Assembly: GCA_039930985.1 (NCBI GenBank)
Contig: JBDTSV010000175.1
Coordinates: 1 to 64,000, forward strand
Direction: 5' to 3'
DNA: 64,000 nt
Origin: CADEED01 sp039930985
GTDB taxonomy: Bacteria > Pseudomonadota > Gammaproteobacteria > Steroidobacterales > Steroidobacteraceae
Shown here: in pieces, positions 9,001 to 16,002 of the stretch
Layout of the letters: the number at the start of each line of letters is the position of its first letter
Position numbering within the stretch: the first letter of the stretch is position 1
Made by a program: the position numbers and the translations under genes
The notes under the pieces: generated by a model
What the model was told of the DNA's origin: nothing
Databases searched by the model: none
What the model saw: only the letters and a program-made list of their open reading frames with translations

Positions 9001-9678
9001 GGGTGAGACCACGTAACGACGAACGAGGTTGCTCGGGCCCGCCGGATCGCCCGTAGCCGACTGCGTCCAGCTCGCGCATCCGTCCACGGTGCGCCAGGTC
9101 GCGCTGGTCCCCGGGGCGGTGCTGGAGTCGTTGGCCTGCAGGAACAGGTGGTCCTGGGCATTGGAATAGCTAGTCGGATCGATGCCCAGTGTGACGATGA
9201 AGGCGCCCTGGACCCACGGCGCGCCGCAATTCGTCCACGTATTGCCGTGATCGACCGATTTAAAAACCCTGCCCTGATACGACGCGACGTAGATCACGCC
9301 GGTCGCACTGATCTCCACCAAACGGAGGCCATCCGCCGGCGATTGCGCCTGCGTGAAGGTCTGCCCGCCGTTCAGGCTCATCCAGATTCTTTCGCTGGCT
9401 TGCACCACGCGGTTCGGATCCGATGGATCGAAGGCGACGTCATTGCCCGTGGCGGCTTCGTTGACCAGCGTCCAGTGGGCCGTGCCATCGGTGGTGCGGT
9501 AGATGCCGCGCACCGTCGACAGCAGCGCGATTTGCGAGTTGGTCGGATGGATGACGATGCCCGTCGCCCAGCCGGCATCCGGACCGGTTTCGGTCCATTC
9601 ATTGAGGGCGGCGTTTGCGGAAATCGCCAGTCCGAGCGCGAGGACGCCGAACAGCGGAGTCAGGATTCTCGGGTGCAT
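6097..9678 (-). CDS. Large secreted Asp-box beta-propeller protein with DUF11 repeats and a GlyGly-CTERM-like tail
   Basis: A 1193-residue surface or secreted protein. A signal peptide (to SANA) is followed by about 680 residues of BNR/sortilin-like propeller repeats with Asp-boxes (TTDGTAHW, STDGGSNW, TTDGGTTW, STNGGASW). Next come three or more DUF11/CARDB-type beta-sandwich repeats (DVSVALAESADPIQVGTSFD, DVSVELAESGDPIIFGGPLS). The end is a proline stretch, a Gly-rich linker, a transmembrane helix (WLAIGLLGLLLA) and a basic tip (GRRLKVRRA). That ending fits the GlyGly-CTERM class processed by rhombosortase, so export through type II secretion is likely. ATG 9678 is chosen for its signal peptide and GGCAGG ribosome site. 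Ligand or substrate unknown. Confidence 0.85.
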   Translation of the reverse strand: MHPRILTPLFGVLALGLAISANAALNEWTETGPDAGWATGIVIHPTNSQIALLSTVRGIYRTTDGTAHWTLVNEAATGNDVAFDPSDPNRVVQASERIWMSLNGGQTFTQAQSPADGLRLVEISATGVIYVASYQGRVFKSVDHGNTWTNCGAPWVQGAFIVTLGIDPTSYSNAQDHLFLQANDSSTAPGTSATWRTVDGCASWTQSATGDPAGPSNLVRRYVVSPTDPNRVLASTYDGIYRSTNGGASWTKVLTSGTDWIEFDPRNPGYVTALGVFGRIMRSTDNGDTWDPFFGAELQVAGNATFAFDRQITGRMIVASTSGAYLATDGGLYFDLRITGLRAAYIGDFSTADDGTVYAVFNPGAGGVFRRDPFTFEWSALNNDDLKQKASTNGFLMSLVATAPSNSARIYAGVWQANLSRSTDGGSNWQMRHPAFLGTSPATNMYDVAVDPDDELLAFAATDHGIWKTTDGGTTWATSNSTLPSHAKFVLPLRGSNVVFAISQDPNVSYSNAVYKSANNGVTWSTTGAMPALVAAGQLLSVAVDPNDANVVYAGHNGGVYKSINGGTSWTAMTFSGQAAPYATGVSVLIDPDYSTTLTLARSNENSGVVRTTDGGVHWERIAVPDGAAPNARILDRAVLDPLRPNVIIAGILGTNISEYEVGTDLELTVANLTAALPSSSNVVATFTVRNRGPHAASPSELTLVLPAWLTPTVPGACTRTGQTLHCTIPPLWLNDTYDVSLPLAVSASGGTSQFTATLATHETDTVPSNNNFSLAISGSELADLALGVAASASALDRGASTTITWSVANQGPSPSTLTTLTVQIPPGLNVTGHTQTRGTCTVGTGVFNCNLGTLNAGLSAIITMDMLAATPGSRDIVAHADGAGSDNDNLHDNFVNVTVRAVGDVSVALAESADPIQVGTSFDYTATVRNLSGDSAGVHVTVPVTGARVSLAASLGGSCTRTDTQVDCDITNLAAGASTTVDIHLDALTAGIATATATVTYGGVDTDTANNTASIGTTMRLVGDVSVELAESGDPIIFGGPLSYIASVRNLGPNAGTTHLAVALSGGSVAVVTPTNGTCTSTSSSVDCDFPSLANGATGTAIIALTTTAAGTATATATVTFAGTDPVSTNNTASASTTVNAPPPPPPPVGGGNNSGGGGSGGGGGRFDWLAIGLLGLLLAGRRLKVRRAPLR

Positions 9679-9943
9679 GGCCTGCCGTGTTTTTTTTGTA
9701 TTGGTTGGCGGAATCGCGAGGAATGTTGCCATACGGCCGCTGGAGTAGCTCCGCTTTTTCGCGGCGCGAGCGCAACGCGCCGCCACAGGTCATGAGAACG
9801 ATTCTCGTGACCGCGCCACTGAACATATTTGCAAGGAGATCGGCGGGACGGAGATGTCACGATTGGCAACGCTGGTTACCGCCGGACGCTCGACGTCTAG
9901 CTAGATCAGCACGAGAGCGTGCCGTAAAAGAGGAGAGGGTGAC
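9679..9943. other. Divergent intergenic region
   Basis: It separates the minus-strand propeller gene from the plus-strand genes and must hold promoters for both. A short plus-strand stretch around 9850-9898 reads DVTIGNAGYRRTLDV then stop, which could be another worn gene end, but I cannot assign it to a family. Nothing else was recognised. Confidence 0.35.
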
Positions 9944-10243
9944 GTGCAAAACAAGATATGGCTGGCCCTCATCGCGCTGTTGTTCGCGTCCGATGCGTTC
10001 GGCGGGAAGTTCCTGGAGCCGGGGCTCGCTGCGCGCAACATTTGGGATTGGGATGACGGTTGGCGCGTATCCCCAATCATCACAATGCATGCCTCCTGCG
10101 GCTTGCCCAGCATATTTGTTCCGATCGCCTGTCACTCCGTGATTGCTCGCGACAGAACTATAGGGTCACTACTTAGGCTGCGCTGGTGCACGCCTTGGCA
10201 CGGATCGCCTCGACCCGGGCCTCGGGGTCGTGCGCGCCAATAG
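9944..10243 (+). CDS. Possible small exported protein, end uncertain
   Basis: A GTG at 9944 follows a good ribosome site (AGGAGAGGG). The first 20 residues, MQNKIWLALIALLFASDAFG, look like a Sec signal peptide. The next 50 residues have no recognised family, and the last 30 (Arg/Pro-rich) look like out-of-frame reading into the next leader. Either a small secreted protein or the 5' end of a frameshifted gene whose remainder is gone. It overlaps the leader of the following gene. Confidence 0.4.
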   Translation: MQNKIWLALIALLFASDAFGGKFLEPGLAARNIWDWDDGWRVSPIITMHASCGLPSIFVPIACHSVIARDRTIGSLLRLRWCTPWHGSPRPGPRGRARQ

Positions 10244-10274
10244 GCCGATCCAACCAACTACCGGGGAGACACCG

Positions 10275-11111
10275 ATGAAACTTGTATGGGAATGGTGCAG
10301 ATCGATCTCGCTTCTGCTCATTGTCTTCGTGAGCGCGTCGCTTTACTCGAGCGATGCGCGCGCGGGAAACATCTACGTGGTCGATTGCACAACCTGCACC
10401 ACGATCGATAATTTCAAGTCATGGGCGGGGTATACCGCAGCGCAACGTGGCATTGCCGGAACGTATCTCGTCATTGGTCCCACACTCTCTGCCTATATTC
10501 GAGTGGCCGGGCAGCGCGCCACGACGTGCACACCAAATGGTGAATGCACCAGCTACTTGAAGATCTTGAGTCTGCAATCGATCAGCTCGGGAGGGGCAAA
10601 TGCGCCGACTGACTCGGATCTCGCAAACAACGACACAGAGTTGTTCGGCACGACCCGCGTGGACAAACTTCCTCCAGTGACGCTGCCGGAAAACTACCAG
10701 ACATCCATCGTAAACTCTTACGACGAGGAGATTGGACCCGGCATCAGTTTTGCGCTCGTTCAGCTGAACATCAATCCCGGCACGGTGAGAATCGGCACCG
10801 AGGTGACCGTAAAATTTAAGGACGGCACGAAGGCGACTTTCAGGAAAATAAGCAACTCCACCGAAATGTGGATTTGGACAGGGAAAGCCTGGGATAAGGA
10901 TGGCAATCCCATCAACCGCGACGGGTCGCCGAAGACCAATCCAAATCCCCCCGGCGGTGGATTCGGTGGGTCGGTTGAAACAAACGTTCCAAATCGCGAC
11001 GGGTCCAATGTCGTATACACAATGACCACAAGCACCAAGTGCCTTTTCCGGGTCGGGATTTTCTGGCATGGCGTCTGGGGTTACTGGTACGGCTGGCTGA
11101 ACTGCAACTAG
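10275..11111 (+). CDS. Exported protein of unknown function
   Basis: A 278-residue protein with a signal peptide ending near SSDARA, then GNIYVVDCTTCTTIDNFKSW. Six or more cysteines in pairs (CTTC, CTPNGEC, a C-terminal cysteine) suggest disulfides. The second half has a short conserved-looking beta segment (GTEVTVKFKDGTKATFRKIS) and a Pro/Gly-rich linker. No family was recognised. Start ATG 10275 is preceded by GGGGAGA. It is followed after 19 bases by another exported/anchored protein on the same strand, so the two may form an operon. Confidence 0.75.
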   Translation: MKLVWEWCRSISLLLIVFVSASLYSSDARAGNIYVVDCTTCTTIDNFKSWAGYTAAQRGIAGTYLVIGPTLSAYIRVAGQRATTCTPNGECTSYLKILSLQSISSGGANAPTDSDLANNDTELFGTTRVDKLPPVTLPENYQTSIVNSYDEEIGPGISFALVQLNINPGTVRIGTEVTVKFKDGTKATFRKISNSTEMWIWTGKAWDKDGNPINRDGSPKTNPNPPGGGFGGSVETNVPNRDGSNVVYTMTTSTKCLFRVGIFWHGVWGYWYGWLNCN

Positions 11112-11130
11112 TCGCGGTGTAGGCATCACT

Positions 11131-12087
11131 ATGCGCACGAAAACTCTTGTCATCGGAATCGCGGCTTTGGCCTTCGGCGGCCTGATCCTGCTTCGATCCC
11201 TGCCACACGCGATGGACGACAGGCGTACAGGTGCTGCCAGCATGAGTTCGGCTCCCGCGTCTTTGCCCTCACCCGATCGGGTGGCGGCAAAGACGGCGGT
11301 TGCCTTAGGGAACGAGAAGGCAGCGCCTCTTTCGAACGCATATGCGGATGCATTCGAATCGGCCACGGACCTATGGGATTTCGCAGCGAGCGTGCATGAC
11401 GCCGCGAGCGCCGGCGACCCGGAAGCCCAGTACTACCTGGCGCATGCTCTGAAGTACTGCGCCGACGGGTATCGCTTCTATTTCATTCGCGGCAACAAAC
11501 GCCGCACCTTGGACGAGGCACTGCAATGGGCGAGCACCCGTTCTTCGACAAGCATCGACGAAGTTCGGGAGATTTTCGAGAAGTGTCGCCGTCTCGCGGA
11601 TGCGCCGGACAAGCCATTCGGAGATTCGAGCGACTGGCTCAAGGCGTCGAAGGATGCTGGCTATGACCTGGCGATGATTGAATCGGCGCAATCACTCGCC
11701 ACAAAAGCCGGCGTGAGCGGTGCATCCGAAGACGTCGAGATGCGAAATGAGGCCAAGCGACTAGCTCTCGCAGCCCTGCGTACTGGGCGCCCAGAGGTCA
11801 TATTTACATTTGGCGACTTCGCGTCGCTGTTTGTCGGCAACGCAAGAGAAGCGAGTCAAGAACAGTGGGTGTGGCGGCTGGCGGCATGCGAACGCGGCTT
11901 TGATTGTAGCCATGGGGCGGAATGGGTTCGATTTCAGTGTCGCTTCGACTTCAACTGCCAGCCGCAGGACGACGGCATAGCTTTCATCCATCGCAATAAC
12001 AGCGAAGATTTCGATGAACTACAGCGTCGCGCTCGTGAGCTCAACGAAAAGCTGGATGCGGGGAAGTACGACGATCTGTTGGGTTGA
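11131..12087 (+). CDS. Membrane-anchored protein of unknown function, Sel1/TPR-like helical
   Basis: A 318-residue protein with one N-terminal transmembrane anchor (TLVIGIAALAFGGLILL) and a mainly helical periplasmic region. The segment AASVHDAASAGDPEAQYYLAHALKYC has the A-x-x-G-D-x-x-A-Q-x-x-L pattern of Sel1/TPR repeats, but a full repeat array is not evident. Cysteines near the C-terminus (ACERGFDCSHG, FQCRFDFNCQ) may form disulfides. Similar proteins are common hypotheticals in Xanthomonadales-like genomes. It follows the preceding exported protein by 19 bases. Confidence 0.75.
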   Translation: MRTKTLVIGIAALAFGGLILLRSLPHAMDDRRTGAASMSSAPASLPSPDRVAAKTAVALGNEKAAPLSNAYADAFESATDLWDFAASVHDAASAGDPEAQYYLAHALKYCADGYRFYFIRGNKRRTLDEALQWASTRSSTSIDEVREIFEKCRRLADAPDKPFGDSSDWLKASKDAGYDLAMIESAQSLATKAGVSGASEDVEMRNEAKRLALAALRTGRPEVIFTFGDFASLFVGNAREASQEQWVWRLAACERGFDCSHGAEWVRFQCRFDFNCQPQDDGIAFIHRNNSEDFDELQRRARELNEKLDAGKYDDLLG

Positions 12088-12150
12088 CCGACATACGTGT
12101 CGCTCGCTGAAGTACCCGCGACTACCTGTTCAGAGCTTGCCTAGCAAAAA

Positions 12151-12309
12151 GGGATCTCTGGTGCGGAGGTCAATTCAGTCTTCGTGACTTCGTGCAAAGC
12201 GAGGGCAATGGACCCGCTGAGCACGACTCGTTTCGAAGCAAGCGTGGCTGAACTTGATCTGGACTAAGGCGGTTAAAAAAAAGCGCGAAGGTGATCTTCA
12301 GGCTACGCA
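12151..12309 (+). pseudogene. Relic of the 3' end of a Gfo/Idh/MocA oxidoreductase gene
   Basis: This stretch is a decayed copy of the last part of the oxidoreductase gene at 24147-25289. Positions 12152-12228 align almost base for base with 25006-25083. The next block (12229-12250) corresponds to about 25199-25221, skipping about 115 bases. The last block (12256-12309) corresponds to about 25253-25304, skipping about 30 bases. It contains internal stops and a run of eight A. Only the gene end is present and there is no start. It lies in the 333-base gap before the RraA-like operon, whose promoter must be in or after it. Confidence 0.85.
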
Positions 12310-12420
12310 AACCCTTCGGACAGTGACGATTGATCCCCTCATTGGCCTTAGGTCGGTGTCGGGGTGTGTCCCGCGCAACTTGCGCTACCATGCGCGACGC
12401 TTCCAGTGGAGGTTGCCGCA

Positions 12421-13407
12421 ATGCCTATCCAACCACCCTTCAGATTTTCCCTGCCGCGAAACTTGCATCTGTACTTCGCCGCGCTGGTGCTGGGTTTGTC
12501 GTCTTGCGTCACTGCGTACGGCCAGCAGATCTCCAAGGGTGATCTCGTCTACCTCACCCGCGAATGGAAGGGCGAGCGCTTCCCGGACGGGCGGCCGAAG
12601 GTGCCCGACGCAATCCTCGATCGCATGAAGCTCGTCACGCTCGAGGAGGCGTGGGCGGTGCTGCGCGGCGAAAACTTCAACTACCAATACGAAGGCGAGT
12701 GGATGACGCTGCGCGATGAGCATGTTCTCGTCGGACGCGCCGTGACGGCCACTTTCATGCCCGGGCGGCCCGACATCCATCGGGCTATCGACGAACGCGG
12801 GCACAAGCAGGACGGCCGGATCAAGTCGCAGAACTCTTGGACCATCGACCTGCTGGGGTCGCGTGACACCTACGTCGTCGATCAGTTCGGAGCGCAGGTC
12901 GACGGCCCGACCATTGGCGACAACCTCGGCAACTCGATCTTCGCGAAGACCGGCAATGGCATCGTCTACAACGGCGCGGTTCGCGACATCGCGGGCCTCA
13001 AGCAAATTGATGGCTTCATGGCGTTCTTCAAGAGCTACCACCCATCGCACCATCTCAACGACCCGGAAGGCCGGCTCAATACCACGCTGGTCGGCATCAA
13101 CCAGCCGACGCGCATCGGTGCTGCCACGGTGATGCCGGGCGATGTTGTGCTCGGGCGCGATGGCGGCGTGATCTTCATCCCGCCTCAGCTTGCCGAGAAA
13201 GTGGTGAAGACGTCGGAGATCGTGCGCCTGCGTGACATGTTCGGGCACCAGCGGCTGCGCGAACAGAAGTACACGCCGGGCCAGATCGATTCGCGCTGGT
13301 CGGCGGAGATCGAGAAAGACTTCTCCGCGTGGCTCAACGAGCACATCGACAAGCTGCCGGTTCCGAAGGAAGAAATTCAGGAATATCTCAAGACGCGTAC
13401 CTGGTGA
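12421..13407 (+). CDS. RraA-family protein with an N-terminal export signal
   Basis: A 328-residue member of the RraA/HMG-aldolase (formerly 'dimethylmenaquinone methyltransferase') family, whose members include 4-hydroxy-4-methyl-2-oxoglutarate aldolases and inhibitors of RNase E. Family signatures are NGAVRDIAGL (the G-x-x-R-D substrate/metal motif) and GDVVLGRDGGVIFIPP. Unusually, the protein starts with a hydrophobic segment ending LGLSSC, which could be a lipobox or plain signal peptide. The ATG at 12421 follows GGAGG by 7 bases. It heads an operon with a Tat-exported dehydratase and a transporter, so a retro-aldol or related step on a sugar-acid product is more likely than RNA regulation. 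Confidence 0.85.
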   Translation: MPIQPPFRFSLPRNLHLYFAALVLGLSSCVTAYGQQISKGDLVYLTREWKGERFPDGRPKVPDAILDRMKLVTLEEAWAVLRGENFNYQYEGEWMTLRDEHVLVGRAVTATFMPGRPDIHRAIDERGHKQDGRIKSQNSWTIDLLGSRDTYVVDQFGAQVDGPTIGDNLGNSIFAKTGNGIVYNGAVRDIAGLKQIDGFMAFFKSYHPSHHLNDPEGRLNTTLVGINQPTRIGAATVMPGDVVLGRDGGVIFIPPQLAEKVVKTSEIVRLRDMFGHQRLREQKYTPGQIDSRWSAEIEKDFSAWLNEHIDKLPVPKEEIQEYLKTRTW

Positions 13408-13486
13408 GCGGCGCCGGACGCCAGGCAGTGACCACGCTCGAGCCGCGTAGAACCACCATGGACGAACGTTCCAGAGGCTTTCCCCA

Positions 13487-14758
13487 ATGAAGCACACTCA
13501 CTCGCGTCGCAATTTCCTCGGCACCTTGGCGAGCGCGGGCGCTGGCCTCGCAGCGTTCGGCATCGGCCTCGAGGCGGCCGTGGCCGCAGCACCGAAGTCC
13601 TCGGCGCCGTCGGATCTGAAGATCACCGACGTCAAGTGCGCATACATCCGCAACGGCAACACGCTGTTCGTGAAGATCCATACCAACCAGGGCATCTGGG
13701 GCTGCGGTGAGGGCACCGATGCCGTCGCTGGGACCTACCATCTCGTAAAGACGCTCGGCGCGCGCCTCAAGGGGCAGAACCCGCTGAACGTCCATCGGCT
13801 GTTCGAGGACTTACGGCGCGGCGGCGTTTTTGCAGGCGCGCAGGCCGGGATGTTCGTCGCCGTGTTGTCGGCGGTGGAAACGGCGTTATGGGATCTTGCC
13901 GGCAAGGCGCTCGGCGTGCCGGTCTACCAGCTGCTCGGCGGCAAATTCCGCGATCGCATCCGCGTGTATCTGGATACCGCGCTCTACCAGCGACAGCGGC
14001 CGAAGCCCGAAGACTTCGCGACTGCCGCGCGCGAGGCGGTCACCATGGGCTTCACTGCGGTGAAGTTCGACCTCGATCAGTACAACGATCCTAACAAATA
14101 CGATGCCTACAACTGGACCGCGAGTCCGGCGGAACAGCGGCGCATGGTCGACCAGATGACGGCCGCGCGCGAGGCGTTGGGGCCGAACTTCGACATCTGC
14201 GCCGACATGCACGGCCGCTACGATGCGCCGACGGGCGAGAAGATCGCGAAGCTGATGGAGCCGTTGAACCTCATGTGGCTCGAAGAGCCGATACCGGCGG
14301 AAAACGTGCAGGCTTACAAGCGGATAACCGACTCCACGTCGACGCCGATCTGCGCGGGCGAGAACCAGTACCTCGCCTTTGGGTTCCGCGAGATGCTCGA
14401 GATCGGCGCCGTCGACATCGTCATGCCCGACCTGCAGAAGTGTGGCGGGCTCGGCGAGGGGCAGCGCATCGCGAATCTGGCGAACCTCTATCACACGCCG
14501 TTCGCGCCGCACATGGTGTCGTCGTTCCTGGGCGCGATGGCGTCGTGTCACGTGTGCGCGTCGGTGCCTAACTTCATGATCATGGAGTGGCAGATTTACT
14601 TCCACAAAGAACCCATGTTCGACGAGATCGTCACGTACGACGGCCCGAAGGTCGCGGACGGCTTCATCAGGCTGTCTGACAAGCCCGGAATCGGCGTCGA
14701 GATCAACGAGGAGGGCATGCGCAAGTACGCCGCGCGCGGGATGCCGTTCTTCGAATGA
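13487..14758 (+). CDS. Tat-exported enolase-superfamily dehydratase, galactonate-dehydratase-like
   Basis: A 423-residue mandelate racemase/muconate lactonizing enzyme family member. A twin-arginine signal (HSRRNFLG plus hydrophobic stretch, to about residue 34) precedes the enzyme. Visible residues: K193 (AVKFDLD), metal ligand D240 with H242 (CADMHGRY, like the D-x-H of GalD/ManD-type dehydratases), E266/E267 (WLEEP), third ligand E292 (CAGENQY) and H342 (FAPHMVSS). These point to an acid-sugar dehydratase of D-galactonate type; the exact substrate cannot be read from sequence. It lies between the RraA-like gene and the BASS transporter (ATGA overlap with the latter). Confidence 0.9.
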   Translation: MKHTHSRRNFLGTLASAGAGLAAFGIGLEAAVAAAPKSSAPSDLKITDVKCAYIRNGNTLFVKIHTNQGIWGCGEGTDAVAGTYHLVKTLGARLKGQNPLNVHRLFEDLRRGGVFAGAQAGMFVAVLSAVETALWDLAGKALGVPVYQLLGGKFRDRIRVYLDTALYQRQRPKPEDFATAAREAVTMGFTAVKFDLDQYNDPNKYDAYNWTASPAEQRRMVDQMTAAREALGPNFDICADMHGRYDAPTGEKIAKLMEPLNLMWLEEPIPAENVQAYKRITDSTSTPICAGENQYLAFGFREMLEIGAVDIVMPDLQKCGGLGEGQRIANLANLYHTPFAPHMVSSFLGAMASCHVCASVPNFMIMEWQIYFHKEPMFDEIVTYDGPKVADGFIRLSDKPGIGVEINEEGMRKYAARGMPFFE

Positions 14759-15849
14759 CGCCGCCTCACAAACTGCTGCTGCGCCTCTCCCTCCTGCTGC
14801 TCGTCGCAGCGGTTGTCCTCTTCGGGATCGGCCGGCCGTTGCCCGCAGGCTGCGTGTTGACCGCCTGCTTTCTGGCTGCGGCCATCGGCGTCCGCGCGAA
14901 CGAGCGGCTGCGAGGCATCTCCTACAGTCTGATGATCTTCGCGGCGGTCACGTTCGCGATGTGTTTTCCGGCGCCGCTGGTGGCGTGGGGCGGTTTCAAG
15001 CTGAGCCTGCTCATCGTGCCGCTGCTGCAGATCATCATGTTCGGGATGGGCACGGTGATGAGCGCGAAGGATTTCGTCGCGGTGGTGAAGGCGCCAAAGG
15101 CGGTCGGGGTCGGGCTGGTCCTGCAATACACCATCATGCCTTTCGTGGCACTCGGGCTCGTCGTGGCCTTCGGTTTCCCGCCGGAGATCGCCGCGGGCGT
15201 GATTCTCGTCGGCGCGGCCCCGAGCGGCCTCGCGTCCAATGTCATGGCTTACATCGCCCATGCCAACCTCGCGCTCTCGGTCACCCTAACTACCATCGGC
15301 ACGCTGCTGTCGCCGTTCATCACGCCGCTCTACATGCAGTGGATGGCGGGCCGGTACATCCCGATCGACGCCTGGTCGATGATGTGGGATATCACCAAGA
15401 TCACCATCCTGCCGATCGTCGCCGGATTGATCTTCAATCGGCTGTTCCACGGCAAGACCGCGTGGCTCGATCGTCTGATGCCGCGGGTTTCGATGGCCGG
15501 AATCGCCGCGATCCTCATGATCATGACGGCGGGGCGCCGGGACGAACTGGTCGTCGTTGGCTTGATCCTCATCGTGGTCACGCTGCTCCACAACGTCTCG
15601 GGTTACCTGCTCGGCTACTGGATCTGCCGATTCCTGCGCATGGACGAACGAACTTGCCGGACGATCTCGTTCGAAGTCGGATTGCAGAACGCGGGGCTTG
15701 CCACTGGCCTCGCACAGGAGCTCGGTCGCCAGGTGGCCCTCGCTCCGGTGGTGTTCGGCTCTCTCATGAACATCACCGGCGCCACGCTTGCGACCTGGTG
15801 GCGCGAAAAGCCGATCGACGAAAACCGGCAGCCCGCCGATCGCGGCTGA
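14755..15849 (+). CDS. Bile acid:sodium symporter (BASS) family transporter
   Basis: A 364-residue inner-membrane protein with about ten hydrophobic helices. Family features include MFGMGTVMSAKDF, LVGAAPSGLASNVMAYIAHAN and FEVGLQNAGLATGLA, the last two corresponding to the sodium-binding crossover region. BASS proteins import organic anions (bile acids, pyruvate, 2-oxo acids). The start codon overlaps the stop of the dehydratase gene (ATGA), implying translational coupling. In this operon it most likely moves a sugar acid or its dehydrated 2-oxo product. Confidence 0.92.
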   Translation: MTPPHKLLLRLSLLLLVAAVVLFGIGRPLPAGCVLTACFLAAAIGVRANERLRGISYSLMIFAAVTFAMCFPAPLVAWGGFKLSLLIVPLLQIIMFGMGTVMSAKDFVAVVKAPKAVGVGLVLQYTIMPFVALGLVVAFGFPPEIAAGVILVGAAPSGLASNVMAYIAHANLALSVTLTTIGTLLSPFITPLYMQWMAGRYIPIDAWSMMWDITKITILPIVAGLIFNRLFHGKTAWLDRLMPRVSMAGIAAILMIMTAGRRDELVVVGLILIVVTLLHNVSGYLLGYWICRFLRMDERTCRTISFEVGLQNAGLATGLAQELGRQVALAPVVFGSLMNITGATLATWWREKPIDENRQPADRG

Positions 15850-15865
15850 CGCCGCGAGACATTGC

Positions 15866-15893
15866 GCTCGCGCCATCAGAGTGCGGCGCGAGC
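15866..15893 (+). terminator. Hairpin after the sugar-acid operon
   Basis: GCTCGCGCC (15866-15874) pairs perfectly with GGCGCGAGC (15885-15893) across a 10-base loop, 17 bases after the transporter stop. There is no T run, so it may be an RNA-stabilising or Rho-associated hairpin. Confidence 0.5.
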
Positions 15894-16002
15894 CGTAGCT
15901 AGGCTTTGGACTTATTGTTAGTGCGCCCAGGTTGACCTTGGCGCTCCCCGGCATCGAAGATGTACCGGCGGCAGGTGCCGCGCGACCACAAGCACTAGTG
16001 AC

